From positions 29,429-93,428 of the forward strand of contig JADGNZ010000024.1 of assembly GCA_017883205.1 (NCBI GenBank): DNA of 64,000 nt. Direction: 5' to 3'. This stretch comes from Thermoanaerobaculia bacterium (GTDB taxonomy: Bacteria > Acidobacteriota > Thermoanaerobaculia > Gp7-AA8). The position numbers and the translations under genes were made by a program. The notes under the pieces are model-generated. The model was not told where the DNA came from and searched no databases. It saw nothing but the letters and a program-made list of their open reading frames with translations. Of this stretch, positions 24,470 to 32,811 are shown piece by piece (the first letter of the stretch is position 1; each line of letters starts with the position of its first letter).

Positions 24470-24810
24470 CCGGCAACCTCGCAAAACGGCGAGCCGGAAC
24501 CGCGAATCCGCAACTCCCGAAATCAGTCCCGTAACCTTCCGACGGGCTGCTGCGTCTCACATTCAGAGCACGGCCATCAGCGCGTCGCTGATGGCCACTA
24601 CCTGGATCGTCGTACGTGAAAAACGCAGGAGAAAGCTATGGACGACAAGCGGAGCCGCCAACCTCATCCCTCGGTGCGGCAATCCGCTCCCGGCACCGCG
24701 AAGAGCCGGGACCCGGAAAACCACCAAAACAACTTTCTGCCGGGCTGATGCGTCATACATCCAGAGCACCGAAGTTCCCGGCCGGCAGCGTGTCGCTGAC
24801 GGCCAGTAAA
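24470..24810. repeat. Two imperfect copies of a hairpin-containing sequence
   Basis: GACGGGCTGCTGCGTCTCAC with hairpin 24572-24596 (arm GGCCATCAGCG, loop CGT) is repeated about 208 bp later as GCCGGGCTGATGCGTCATAC with hairpin 24780-24804 (arm GGCCGGCAGCG, loop TGT). At least one base pair changes on both sides between copies. Both lie upstream of the gene at 24879 and may belong to its leader RNA. Confidence 0.5.
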
Positions 24811-24878
24811 CAGTCGAAGTACCCGAACATCCAGACCCACGCGGGTAAGGGCGCGTGGCTATGAGATCCGGAGATGTT

Positions 24879-25628
24879 ATGAGACAACGCAACCAAAGCA
24901 GCAGTCCTTCTTCCACCTCGGGCAAGCGCGTTCGTAGCGACACGAGCGCAGGCAAGCGTGGCCGCTCGGTTCAGGCCCGCAAGCCGTCCGCCCGGGACGC
25001 CGTCGCATCCCCCGGCCCTTCCACGCCGCCGGCTGATATGTCCCCCGAGGAGCAAGCCGCCGCACTCATGGCCAAGCTCGATGAGTTCCAGGCACTGATG
25101 CCCGAGTTCCAGCATCACGATCCGAACGACATCCGCCGCGTGGCCGGGGTCGCTCGCTTCGCCGCCGACCTGGTGGTGCCGACCATCGCCCTGGTGACGT
25201 CCTTTCCACCCGCCGCCGACCGGAACCTCTTCGACACTGAAGCGAACCAGTTGCGGGTGCGTGCCTTTGACGCACTGGGGCCGGTCGTGCAGCGTCTCAA
25301 CGCTCTCGCCGCCGGAGTGCAGTTCACCCGCCACAACGGAATGGGCGAGGCGGGATCCCAGAGTCTCGACGTGTTCACCTGGGGCAAGTCGTATTCGAAG
25401 CGGCCCGATGCCGCCGCCCTCCGCCCGTACGTCGCCACGATGTCGAAGGTTGTGAAGAAGGTGCTCAACCGCCGCAAGCGGAAGGCATCACCACCCCCCG
25501 CCCCCGCGCAGTTGCCCCCCGGTGCACAGGGTCTCCTCGCTTCAAACTTCGTCCCTTCCAAGCCCGCCGCTGAAGAGGTCTATCCCGACTACTTCAACGA
25601 GGCGTTGGATCGGGCTACGAAGAAGTAA
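24879..25628 (+). CDS. Charged hypothetical protein of a lineage-type family
   Basis: This 249-residue protein starts with a basic, Ser/Arg/Lys-rich tail (MRQRNQSSSPSSTSGKRVRS), followed by a helical domain (AKLDEFQALMPEFQHHDPND, then VARFAADLVVPTIALVTSFP and VQRLNALAAGVQFTRHNGMG). A second basic stretch, VVKKVLNRRKRKASPPPAP, comes before an acidic C-terminus with YPDYFNEALDRATKK. I have the impression of a family seen in Acidobacteriota genomes, without known function. The basic tails suggest nucleic-acid contact. The ATG at 24879 is preferred over one 24 bp upstream because it directly begins the basic tail. A strong terminator follows. Confidence 0.65.
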   Translation: MRQRNQSSSPSSTSGKRVRSDTSAGKRGRSVQARKPSARDAVASPGPSTPPADMSPEEQAAALMAKLDEFQALMPEFQHHDPNDIRRVAGVARFAADLVVPTIALVTSFPPAADRNLFDTEANQLRVRAFDALGPVVQRLNALAAGVQFTRHNGMGEAGSQSLDVFTWGKSYSKRPDAAALRPYVATMSKVVKKVLNRRKRKASPPPAPAQLPPGAQGLLASNFVPSKPAAEEVYPDYFNEALDRATKK

Positions 25629-25645
25629 TTCGTCGTTGTTGTTGG

Positions 25646-25687
25646 CCGCCGCCCCTCGTCCGGTGCTCTCGGGGGGCGGCGGTTTTT
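25646..25687 (+). terminator. Rho-independent terminator
   Basis: GCCGCCGCCCCTC pairs with GGGGGGCGGCGG around a short loop and is followed by TTTTT. It lies 18 bp after the stop at 25628. Its right arm and T-run (25665-25687) are duplicated at 25784-25806 on the far side of the inverted-repeat element. Confidence 0.85.
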
Positions 25688-25690
25688 GGG

Positions 25691-25775
25691 GGTCAGGTCT
25701 AAAGTCTAAAGTGCCGAAGACGATCGTCGCTAAGGCGATCAGGCCCATTCGGCACTTTAGACTTTAGACCTGACC
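25691..25775. mobile_element. 85-bp element with perfect 25-bp inverted ends, copy 1
   Basis: GGTCAGGTCTAAAGTCTAAA (continuing GTGCC) is perfectly inverted at the right end as GGCACTTTAGACTTTAGACC (continuing TGACC), with a 35-base centre. Copy 2 at 54555-54640 has identical ends and an unrelated centre. It is flanked by a 23-bp direct repeat of the terminator sequence GCTCTCGGGGGGCGGCGG. It looks like a REP doublet or miniature element. Confidence 0.8.
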
Positions 25776-25894
25776 CAAACGTTGCTCTCGGGGGGCGGCG
25801 GTTTTTTTGTGTCAAGTGGATCACGTTGAAACGTCGGCTCGATCACGCTGACTGCCAGCAAGAATATGGAATCATGCACGAGGAGGTTCCTCTC

Positions 25895-27139
25895 ATGTTC
25901 AAGCAACCCGTCCGGCTTGCGTCCCTGTTTCTTCTCATGGCAACACCACTCTTTTCGCAGGTCCTGACGATCGGTCCCGGCTTTTCCGGCACCCCGAACT
26001 CGAGCGATAGCGCCACTGCGGCGGTGCGAACCGACATCGATCTCGTTTCGCCCGCGAGTGCAACCGGAACGGTGAGCTCGGTACACGTCTACTGGTCCAC
26101 CATCGGCTGCACGAACGCGCTGAAGATCAAGTTCTTCCGCCGCAGCGGCAACACGCTGACGATGACGGCCGAGCGCGGGCCCTTCTCCACGTCCACGTCC
26201 AGCACTGACAATACGTTTGCGATGTCGCCGGTGGTACCCGTGCAGCAGGGAGATCTCATCGGCGTTGCCCGGGTGGCGAATTGCGGCAATGCCGGGACCT
26301 TCTTCGGCTTTCCGTCCGCCGGCAATGTGGTGTTCAGCTCGGACGTGACGGGGAGCGTCGACATCACCACCGGTTTCCTTTCCGGCTCTCCGCTCGCGCT
26401 CGGGGGCACTGGGACGGCCACGGAGCAGATTCGAGGGATCATTCCGGTGGTCGGCTCTCAGGCCGGAAGCAACGGCTCGAACTTCAAGACCTCGCTGCAG
26501 CTCCTTTTCGGTGCACCGGGGTCGACCGGCTCGATCACGGGCAAGCTCGTTTTCCATCCGGCCAGCACCAGCGGCAGTTCCTCTGATCCGACGGTGACGT
26601 ACACCGTTGGTGCGGGACAGGTATTTACCTATCCCGACATCGTGGCCACATTCGGCCGCTCCGGACTGGGAAGCGTCGACCTCATCACCGCGGCGGGCGC
26701 CACGAAGCCGGTGATCATCACCCGGGTCTACAACGACGCCGGGACGTTAGGCACCGCGGGGCTGACCGAGGACACCATCGACCCGGCGGATACGCGTGTC
26801 ATCAACACTGGGTTCACGGCCTTCCTGGTCACGCCGACCGATCCCACGAAGACGCGGTTCAACATCGGCGTCCGCACCGGCTTTTCGGGAGCGACGCTGA
26901 CGGCGGTTCTGCGCGACACCAACGGCACGACTTTGAAGACCGTCACGAAGACCTACCTGCCGAACTGGTTCGAACAGGCCGGTTCGGACACGTTCTTCAC
27001 CGGAACGGCGATCGGCCCCAATCAATCGATCGCCATCACCGTCTCGTCCGGCAGCGCGATCGTGTACGGATCGACGACCGACGACATCACCAACGATCCA
27101 AACATCCAGTTTGCGGTGGCGCTGTTCGGGATTGCATAG
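25895..27139 (+). CDS. Secreted hypothetical protein
   Basis: This 414-residue protein starts MFKQPVRLASLFLLMATPLF, then SQVLTIG, a clear signal peptide. The ATG at 25895 is decided by the strong GAGGAGG ribosome-binding site 8 bases upstream. The mature part is beta-rich, low in charge and rich in Gly, Ser and Thr (SATGTVSSVHVYWSTIGCTN, FGRSGLGSVDLITAAGATKP, IAITVSSGSAIVYGSTTDD). It resembles outer-surface or cell-exterior beta-sandwich proteins. Two cysteines (IGCTN, ANCGN) may form a disulfide. I do not recognise a named family. It is transcribed alone and followed by a 200-bp direct repeat. Confidence 0.7.
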   Translation: MFKQPVRLASLFLLMATPLFSQVLTIGPGFSGTPNSSDSATAAVRTDIDLVSPASATGTVSSVHVYWSTIGCTNALKIKFFRRSGNTLTMTAERGPFSTSTSSTDNTFAMSPVVPVQQGDLIGVARVANCGNAGTFFGFPSAGNVVFSSDVTGSVDITTGFLSGSPLALGGTGTATEQIRGIIPVVGSQAGSNGSNFKTSLQLLFGAPGSTGSITGKLVFHPASTSGSSSDPTVTYTVGAGQVFTYPDIVATFGRSGLGSVDLITAAGATKPVIITRVYNDAGTLGTAGLTEDTIDPADTRVINTGFTAFLVTPTDPTKTRFNIGVRTGFSGATLTAVLRDTNGTTLKTVTKTYLPNWFEQAGSDTFFTGTAIGPNQSIAITVSSGSAIVYGSTTDDITNDPNIQFAVALFGIA

Positions 27140-27160
27140 GCCGCGTTTTTCACATTCTCA

Positions 27161-27653
27161 TCCCGCCTCTTTCAATCGAGCGCCTTCTCCCCATCGCTTT
27201 TCAGATGGGGAGAAGGTGGCCGAAGGCCGGATGAGGGGCCGTCATACGCGAGCGGCATCCTTACGAACCCGGCATTGAATGAAGATCGCGCAGGCTGCAA
27301 ATCCCCCCTCATCCGCCTTCGGCACCTTCTCCCCCCGCAAAAAGCGCAGGGGGAGAAGGCGCTCGATTGGGGGTTCGGGCGCGAGGGCGTGACGACGCCG
27401 TCATCTACAGGTCGACGACCGACAACACGATTTCTCACGTTCCTGTCCCGCCTCTTCAATCGAGCGCCTTCTCCCCATCGCTTTTCAGATGGGGAGAAGG
27501 TGGCCGAAGGCCGGATGAGGGGCCGTCAGACACGAGCGGCATTCTTACGAACCCGGCATTGAATGAAGATCGCGTAAGCTTCAAATCCCCCCTCATCCGG
27601 CTTCGCCACCTTCTCCCCCCGCAAAAAGCGCGGGGGGAGAAGGCGCTCGATTG
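27161..27653. repeat. Two 209-bp direct repeats (27161-27369 and 27446-27653)
   Basis: Both copies start TCCCGCCTCT and end GGCGCTCGATTG and are nearly identical, with 76 bp between. Inside, CGCCTTCTCCCCATCG and GATGGGGAGAAGG form a hairpin, and ATCCGGCCTTCGGCCACC-type words recur in both orientations. Similar GGGGAGAAGGTGGCCGAAGG repeats are known in many high-GC genomes. No gene is seen in 27140-27691. Confidence 0.8.
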
Positions 27654-27691
27654 TTGGTTTGAGGTGAAACGTGAACGCGCCTGAAACCCGA

Positions 27692-28552
27692 TCAGTCGGG
27701 AGCCGGCAGATCCATGGCCGGCTCCCCCGCCAGGGTGTGGCCGGCGATTGCGGCGAGGACGACTAGCGCTCCGGCGATCGCGAATCCCGATGGCTTCTCG
27801 CCGAGGAAGAGAAAGACCCAGACCGGATTCGACACCGGCTCCAGCATTCCGGTGAGTGAGGCCTGCGTGGCAGTGACGAACGCCAGGCCGCGCACGAAAA
27901 GGACGTAGGCGATGGCGATCTGGAAGATGCCGAGGAACGCCAGCACGGCGAAGGAGCGCGGCGTGAGCGCCAGATCGTGCGCGACGAACGGCAGCACCGC
28001 CAGCGCGCAGACGACGTTCCCCCACGTCACCGCTGCCTGCGCGGCACGTTGTTCACGGCGCAGCACGAGGATCAACGACGCGAAGAAGACCGAGGAGAGG
28101 AGGGCCATGGCGTTGCCGGCCATGCCGTGCGCTTCGAAACGGCCGACAAAGAAGAGAGCCATTCCTGAAAAGGCAACTGTGATTGCGACGGCATCGCGAG
28201 TGCGCATCGGCTCGCGAACGACCAGCGGCGAGAAGAGCAGGACCCAGACCACGCCGGCGTACTGCAGAAAAATCGCGTTTGCCGCCGTCGTCCATTTCGT
28301 GGCGATGACGAATGACGTGAGACATGCGCCATAACTGAAGATAGCGATGACGAACGCAGTCGTCGATGTCCATTGCCGCCGCGCCCAGACGCCGCGCCCG
28401 AGGAAAAGCATCAGGGCGACGGCGGCGAAGAGGGAGCGGTAGAAGGTCACCTTGAGGGCGGAGTCTGCGATCGCTTTGATGCCGATACCGCCCGTCGACC
28501 AGAGCAGCGCCGCGGCGGCGATCAGGAGAATCCCTTTGCGGCGCGGGTCCAT
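27692..28552 (-). CDS. EamA/DMT-family transporter
   Basis: This 286-residue integral membrane protein has ten hydrophobic helices arranged as two EamA repeats of five. The first opens GILLIAAAALLWSTGGIGIK, and the second contains GNAMALLSSVFFASLILVLR and QIAIAYVLFVRGLAFVTATQ followed by LEPVSNPVWVFLFLGEKP. The conserved motif LEPVxxxxxxxxFLGE near the end is typical for drug/metabolite transporters. These export metabolites, amino acids or purines across the inner membrane by proton antiport. The substrate is not predictable. The gene is monocistronic on the minus strand with dispersed GGGGTCGG repeats upstream. Confidence 0.9.
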   Translation of the reverse strand: MDPRRKGILLIAAAALLWSTGGIGIKAIADSALKVTFYRSLFAAVALMLFLGRGVWARRQWTSTTAFVIAIFSYGACLTSFVIATKWTTAANAIFLQYAGVVWVLLFSPLVVREPMRTRDAVAITVAFSGMALFFVGRFEAHGMAGNAMALLSSVFFASLILVLRREQRAAQAAVTWGNVVCALAVLPFVAHDLALTPRSFAVLAFLGIFQIAIAYVLFVRGLAFVTATQASLTGMLEPVSNPVWVFLFLGEKPSGFAIAGALVVLAAIAGHTLAGEPAMDLPAPD

Positions 28553-28757
28553 GAAGGCGGGATTCTATGCGGGTGTCGGTTGTCGGGGGTCGGGGGTCGG
28601 AGAAGGAAACGTGCTCAGTGCGAGATCACGGGCAGGGTTGCAGATCGGAGATAAGAGATCAGAGACTAGCAGCGAAGAGAATCGGGCTTGCTCCGAGCCC
28701 CGACTCCCGACTCCCTCATGGGAGATCCCTGCGGTGAGCACGAAGACGATCAAAGAC

Positions 28758-28786
28758 AAATGCGCCAGGCAACTGCCTGGCGCATG
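28758..28786 (-). terminator. Intrinsic terminator of the PfpI-family gene
   Basis: TGCGCCAGGCA and TGCCTGGCGCA form an 11-bp stem with a tiny loop. On the minus strand the stem is followed by TTTGTCTTTG. It lies 26 bp after the stop at 28812. The rest of 28553-28811 holds only GTCGGGGGTCGG-family repeats. Confidence 0.75.
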
Positions 28787-28811
28787 AGGCGAAAATGTCG
28801 CTGTCAGTTCA

Positions 28812-29405
28812 TCACTGACGAACGCCGAGCTCTTCACGGTTCTCGGCACGCCGCGCATTCGCGGGCTTCACCTCCGTGAGGGCCTGGAGCATCTCCTTGT
28901 TGAACGCGGGAAGGTCGTCCGGCTTGCGGCTGCTGACGAGATTGCGGTCGCGGACGACTTCGCGGTCCTGCCAGTCCGCACCGGCGTTGCGCATGTCGTC
29001 CTGCAGTGTGGGCCATGCAGTGATGCGGCGGCCCTTGACGAGCCCCGACGAAATGAGCAGCCATCCGCCGTGACAGATGACAGCGATCGGTTTGCCGGCC
29101 CGATCCATGTCCTGCACGAACTGCTGTGCGCGTTTCTCGATGCGCAGCGCATCACCGTTGATGACTCCGCCGGGAAGGACGAGGGCATCGAAGTCGGACG
29201 CGTTCGCCTGCGTCAGCGGAAGGTCGACGCTGAGTTTGTCCGCTTTGTCGTGATGCTTGAAGCCCTGGACGACGCCGTCTTTCGGCGACACGAGCACGGT
29301 CGCCGCGCCCGCTTTGTCCAGTGCCTCCCGCGGGCTCGTCAGCTCGATCTCCTCGAAGCCGTCGGTCACGAGGATTGCGACACGTTTACCACTAAGGTTA
29401 GTCAT
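28812..29405 (-). CDS. DJ-1/PfpI-family protein (general stress protein 18 / YhbO type)
   Basis: This 197-residue protein has the PfpI catalytic elements: Glu19/Glu20 in DGFEEIEL, the nucleophile Cys111 and His112 in AVICHGGWLL, and VLPGGVINGDALR. The family includes deglycase or glyoxalase-like stress proteins, and earlier members were called intracellular proteases. Its role is probably protection against carbonyl or oxidative stress in the cytoplasm. The ATG at 29405 is decided by the ribosome-binding site GGAGG, located 8 bases upstream; longer readings enter the TGACAATTG repeats. The gene is monocistronic. Confidence 0.9.
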   Translation of the reverse strand: MTNLSGKRVAILVTDGFEEIELTSPREALDKAGAATVLVSPKDGVVQGFKHHDKADKLSVDLPLTQANASDFDALVLPGGVINGDALRIEKRAQQFVQDMDRAGKPIAVICHGGWLLISSGLVKGRRITAWPTLQDDMRNAGADWQDREVVRDRNLVSSRKPDDLPAFNKEMLQALTEVKPANARRAENREELGVRQ

Positions 29406-29446
29406 GTGTTTTACCTCCGGCATCGAGGCATGCAAGAAGGGGGCAC

Positions 29447-29578
29447 TCAGCAATTGATAATGGACAATTGATAATGGACAATTGACAATTGACAACGAAC
29501 AGACGCGGTCCACGATCCACGTGAGACAGGCATGCGTTGGTGTTCGTTGTCAATTGTCAATTATCAATTGTCAATTGC
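29447..29578. repeat. TGACAATTG/CAATTGTCAATT repeat cluster
   Basis: Multiple copies of CAATTGATAATGGACAATTG and inverted CAATTGTCAATTATCAATTG flank a short unique middle. This AT-rich palindromic family also occurs at 3938 and 4655. It separates the PfpI-family gene from the small membrane gene. Confidence 0.75.
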
Positions 29579-29585
29579 CTCTCCG

Positions 29586-29906
29586 CTAGGCTCGATTCAC
29601 AAGGCGGCGTGCGAAGTACACGGCGCCGCCTGCTCCGACCAGCGCGACGACGACGACGAGAACCGTTGCCGTCGTCGAGAAGAGGAACGGGTAGCGGACG
29701 CGGTTGAGGACGAGGATTGCGGCGACGATCACGAAGAGCGCCACGCGGACGGCGTAGAGGACGGCGGGCGAGCGGCTGGCGCGGATCGTGTCGCTCCAGA
29801 TGAGCCAGAGCATGACCGTGAGCGCGGCGATGGCCATGCCGGTTGGCGGAATCATCGGCAGCGCGCGGCTGCCAGCGACGACAGGAATCATTTCTTGCGG
29901 ATCCAC
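29586..29906 (-). CDS. Small membrane protein with three or four helices
   Basis: This 106-residue protein begins MDPQEMIPVVAGSRALPMIP and has hydrophobic segments TGMAIAALTVMLWLIWSD, AVLYAVRVALFVIVAAILVL and FSTTATVLVVVVALVGAGGA. No family is recognised. Its start overlaps the end of the upstream BFD-like ferredoxin gene by 19 bp on the same strand, so the two are probably co-transcribed. This suggests a small membrane partner of an iron-sulfur protein, which is inference only. Confidence 0.65.
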   Translation of the reverse strand: MDPQEMIPVVAGSRALPMIPPTGMAIAALTVMLWLIWSDTIRASRSPAVLYAVRVALFVIVAAILVLNRVRYPFLFSTTATVLVVVVALVGAGGAVYFARRLVNRA

Positions 29907-30175
29907 CAGGCATCGGGCGACGCGGCAGGTTTCGGGGGCGGCTGCGAGAGCTTCGAAGGCGGCGCGTGCTCGTCGAGCATCTCCTGCACTTCAGGCGTGC
30001 AACTCCCGCCGCAGTGACCGGTTGTAGCAGTGGTACAAGCCGCGATCTGCGTGAGCGTGCACGCCCCTCGCCGGATGGCCCGCTCGATCGTCCTGTATTT
30101 GATGTTGTTGCAACGGCAGACGGTTCTCAGGCCGCGGATCGCGGGATGTGGCGGCTGCTCGTCATTTCCGTCCAT
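29888..30175 (-). CDS. BFD-like [2Fe-2S]-binding protein
   Basis: This 95-residue protein has the BFD-like cluster motif: Cys20 and Cys22 in RTVCRCNNIKYRTIERAI, then Cys55 and Cys59 in TGHCGGSCTPEVQEML. This C-x-C-x32-C-x3-C pattern binds a [2Fe-2S] cluster. Bacterioferritin-associated ferredoxin reduces bacterioferritin to release iron; related domains are also fused to redox enzymes. The C-terminal 25 residues are Pro-rich. The ATG at 30175 is chosen because the longer reading passes through GTCGGGG repeats and shows no domain. No bacterioferritin gene is in the window. Confidence 0.8.
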   Translation of the reverse strand: MDGNDEQPPHPAIRGLRTVCRCNNIKYRTIERAIRRGACTLTQIAACTTATTGHCGGSCTPEVQEMLDEHAPPSKLSQPPPKPAASPDAWWIRKK

Positions 30176-30406
30176 TGCGAGGTGGGTTAACCGGATCGCG
30201 CAGCGGCGGCTTCCCGGCTGGCACTCCACTGAAGAGAGACCGCCCGGGCTTGCCGATCGACGGCCGCGGCCGCGCCGGCACCGTAGCGGCAGCCGACAAG
30301 GGGAGCGACAACCGCGGTAGTTTCCGCGAGAGCGAGAACGTCCCGACAGAAGCGGATCGTGGCTTTCCGATGCGGGCCGAGCGCATGTGGCTAGTTTACC
30401 GCAGGC

Positions 30407-30655
30407 GCGGGGGTCGCGGGTCGGGGGTCGGGGGTCGGAGCGGGGTGTGGGGAGTGGGGAGTGGGGAGTGGGGAGTGGGGAGTGGGGAGTGGGGAGTGGG
30501 AGCGGCAAGCTCCCGATCCGCCGTTCTGATCTCTCGCGCCCTGATCTCTTTGACTCCTCTCTCGAACAGCAACGCGCCACTGCCACTGCTCCGACTCCCG
30601 ACCCCCGACTCCCGACTCCCACTCCCCGCTCCGACCCCCGACAACCGACCCCCGC
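30407..30655. repeat. GGGGAGT tandem repeat with inverted GTCGGGGGTCGG arms
   Basis: About eight GGGGAGT heptamers (GTGGGGAGTGGGGAGTGGGG) lie between 30445 and 30500, flanked by GGGTCGGGGGTCGGGGGTCG on the left and CGACTCCCACTCCCCGCTCC and CGACCCCCGAC on the right. G-runs of four at heptamer spacing could form a G-quadruplex. The gap 30176-30688 contains no convincing gene. Confidence 0.75.
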
Positions 30656-30688
30656 ACCAGACATAGAATTGATCGAGGAGACTCAACC

Positions 30689-31732
30689 CTGACCGACACC
30701 GCATCCTCGGAAAACGACGAATCCAGGCCGCTGAAGCTGCGCATCCTGCGCGTCACTCCCATCGTCGTGATCCTTGGGCTGCTCGTTCATCTGCTGCTGC
30801 CGCGCATCGACACGATCACCGAATCGTTGAAAACACTTCGCTCGCTGGCGCCATGGGCGATTGCGATCGCGGCGCTGATGGAGTCTCTCAGCTACGTGGC
30901 CAACGGCGCGCTGCTCCAGTCGATCGTCACCTTGAGCGGTGGCCGCATCACCCTTCGCCGTGCCGCGGTGATCGAGATCGGTGCGGCAACCGTTGCGCTC
31001 GTTGCCGCCGGTGCGCTGGGATTCGGCGCGGCAATCTACAAATGGACGCGCGACAGCGGCGTCTCGGGAAACACCGCGATGCTGACCAGTTGGCTGCCCT
31101 CCATGTTCGATGCGGCCAGCCTGATTCTCTTTGCCCTCATTGGCGGCGTCGAGCTGCTTTTCTTTCACAGACTCTCGCGCGTGACGAGCTCCGCGCTCAT
31201 CATCGTGGTGTCGCTGCTGACGTTCGTCATCGTCAGCACAATCGTTCTGCTGGCACGGCACGATTGGATGATGGCGACGGCCTCGCGCACTTCCCGGCTC
31301 GTGAAGCGCTTCCGGCCAAAATGGAGCGATGCCGGATTGATGCGAGGAGCGAAGGGCGCGGCCAAAACATGGCGGCAGTTGCAGCACGGTGGCTGGATCA
31401 GGCCGTTCGTTTGTTCGTTGATGAATCTGATCTTCGACCTGCTCTGTCTCCGCTACGCGTTCCTCGCCGCCGGACAACCGCTTCGCCTCTCGCTCCTGCT
31501 GGCCGGCTACGGCGTGCCGCTCCTCCTCGGGCGCGCAAGCTTCATTCCCGGTGGCGTCGCCGTGGTCGAAGTAGCCATGGCCGCACTTTTCGGAGGACTC
31601 GGCGTCCCCGCGAATGCCGCCGTCATCGCCGTCCTCACCTACCGCCTGCTCTCGTTCTGGCTGCCGGCGCTGATCGGAATCCCGATCGCGGCGACGTTGC
31701 AGGCACATCGACGGGAAGAGACGGCGAAGTGA
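30689..31732 (+). CDS. Flippase-like (LPG synthase transmembrane / UPF0104) membrane protein
   Basis: This protein of about 347 residues has eight or nine membrane segments and the conserved arrangement of the lysylphosphatidylglycerol-synthetase transmembrane family: LRSLAPWAIAIAALMESLSY near the N-terminus and GYGVPLLLGRASFIPGGVAV, then VEVAMAALFGGLGVP in the C-terminal half. Related proteins flip or synthesise lipids and glycolipids in the inner membrane. I place the start at CTG 30689, because GAGGAG lies 8 bases upstream and the first membrane helix (TPIVVILGLLVHLLLPRI) is cut by the alternative GTG at 30767. The substrate lipid is unknown. A bidirectional terminator follows. Confidence 0.8.
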   Translation: MTDTASSENDESRPLKLRILRVTPIVVILGLLVHLLLPRIDTITESLKTLRSLAPWAIAIAALMESLSYVANGALLQSIVTLSGGRITLRRAAVIEIGAATVALVAAGALGFGAAIYKWTRDSGVSGNTAMLTSWLPSMFDAASLILFALIGGVELLFFHRLSRVTSSALIIVVSLLTFVIVSTIVLLARHDWMMATASRTSRLVKRFRPKWSDAGLMRGAKGAAKTWRQLQHGGWIRPFVCSLMNLIFDLLCLRYAFLAAGQPLRLSLLLAGYGVPLLLGRASFIPGGVAVVEVAMAALFGGLGVPANAAVIAVLTYRLLSFWLPALIGIPIAATLQAHRREETAK

Positions 31733-31745
31733 TGATGGAAACACG

Positions 31746-31775
31746 AAAAAGGCCGGCCCCATGGCCGGCCTTTTT
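31746..31775. terminator. Bidirectional intrinsic terminator
   Basis: AAAAAGGCCGGCC and GGCCGGCCTTTTT form a perfect stem around the loop CCAT. It sits 13 bp after the flippase-like gene and 30 bp before the end of the convergent gene at 31806, so it can stop transcription from both sides. Confidence 0.9.
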
Positions 31776-31805
31776 CTCGATCGATTGCACTGCACTGTTC
31801 GTTCG

Positions 31806-32711
31806 TTAGCCGACACTGTCAACGCGATAGGCTGCGAAGACGTTGCCTTGAATCCACTGACCGGAGAGCGTGACGTAGTCGCCGCGGCCGAGCTGGGCAC
31901 CGCCGGCCTCGCGCATGTCGACTTCGAACAGCCGGCCGGTTGACGCGTCGCGAAGGGTCAGCATTCCGCTCTGATAATCGACCTGCTGCACGACACCACG
32001 GACGTAACCCTGGTCATATCCGTAGCCGCTGCTCGCGGGCCAGCTCACGGCGTCGATACCGAAGACACCGCCGCGGTAGATGCCGCCGAGGCTGAGCGAA
32101 ACGCCGACGCGCAAATCGCGTGCTCGGTTTCCAAAACGCGACTCCGGAATCCAGTAACTGCCGCTGTCGAGATTGACGCGATAGCCATCTCGTTCGCGGT
32201 TGAACGACTGGACGCGGCCGCTGATGTTGGCGCGCTGATTCTCGCGATAGGTGTTCGCCTGATCGACGCGGCCGCGTGACTGATAAGCGTTGTCCCGCGA
32301 CTGATTGGTGTTGCGGTAGCCGTTCTGCTCGTTGCGCTGCTCGGTATACGCTGGCTGCGCGGCGACCGGCGCGACGTTCACCTGCTGCTGTCCGTTCCGC
32401 TGCTGGTAGTTCGTCCGGCCCGCGTTCTGCTGGTTACGCTGCGCCGCATACGTTGGCTGCGCGACTACCGGCGCCACATTCACCTGCTGCTCTCCATTCC
32501 GGCGCTGGTAGCCTGTCCGGTCCGCGCCGCGCTGATTGGTCTGCACCTGCGTCTGTGCGTTCTGCCGGTGACGGTTTTGGCCGTCGTGGCTTTGCCCGTC
32601 GCCATTCCCGTCACGATTCCATTGCCCAGCCGCAAAGGCCGGCGTTGATGCGAGCACTAAGGACAACACGCCCGCTCCTGCCCACTTCACTGCTGCTCTT
32701 CCTGCGTTCAT
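31806..32711 (-). CDS. Secreted Gln/Asn-rich repeat protein
   Basis: This 301-residue protein begins with a signal peptide (MNAGRAAVKWAGAGVLSLVL, then ASTPAFA). Residues 25-150 are rich in Gln, Asn and Arg and contain an imperfect repeat, GYQRRNGEQQVNVAPVVAQP and NYQQRNGQQQVNVAPVAAQP. The C-terminal 130 residues are a beta-rich region with two similar modules (ISGRVQSFNRERDGYRVNLD and VRGVVQQVDYQSGMLTLRDA). These look like OB/SH3-type beta-barrel repeats (DUF5666-like impression). It is likely periplasmic or surface-located. The ATG at 32711 is preceded by GAGGAACAAA, which supports it. Confidence 0.75.
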   Translation of the reverse strand: MNAGRAAVKWAGAGVLSLVLASTPAFAAGQWNRDGNGDGQSHDGQNRHRQNAQTQVQTNQRGADRTGYQRRNGEQQVNVAPVVAQPTYAAQRNQQNAGRTNYQQRNGQQQVNVAPVAAQPAYTEQRNEQNGYRNTNQSRDNAYQSRGRVDQANTYRENQRANISGRVQSFNRERDGYRVNLDSGSYWIPESRFGNRARDLRVGVSLSLGGIYRGGVFGIDAVSWPASSGYGYDQGYVRGVVQQVDYQSGMLTLRDASTGRLFEVDMREAGGAQLGRGDYVTLSGQWIQGNVFAAYRVDSVG

Positions 32712-32811
32712 TTTGTTCCTCCTCATTACGCATAAGGAGACAAGACGGCGAGGAGAGAACTTTCGCCAAAAACGCGAACGGCGCGCTGGTGTCACGAGCT
32801 GCACCGGCACG

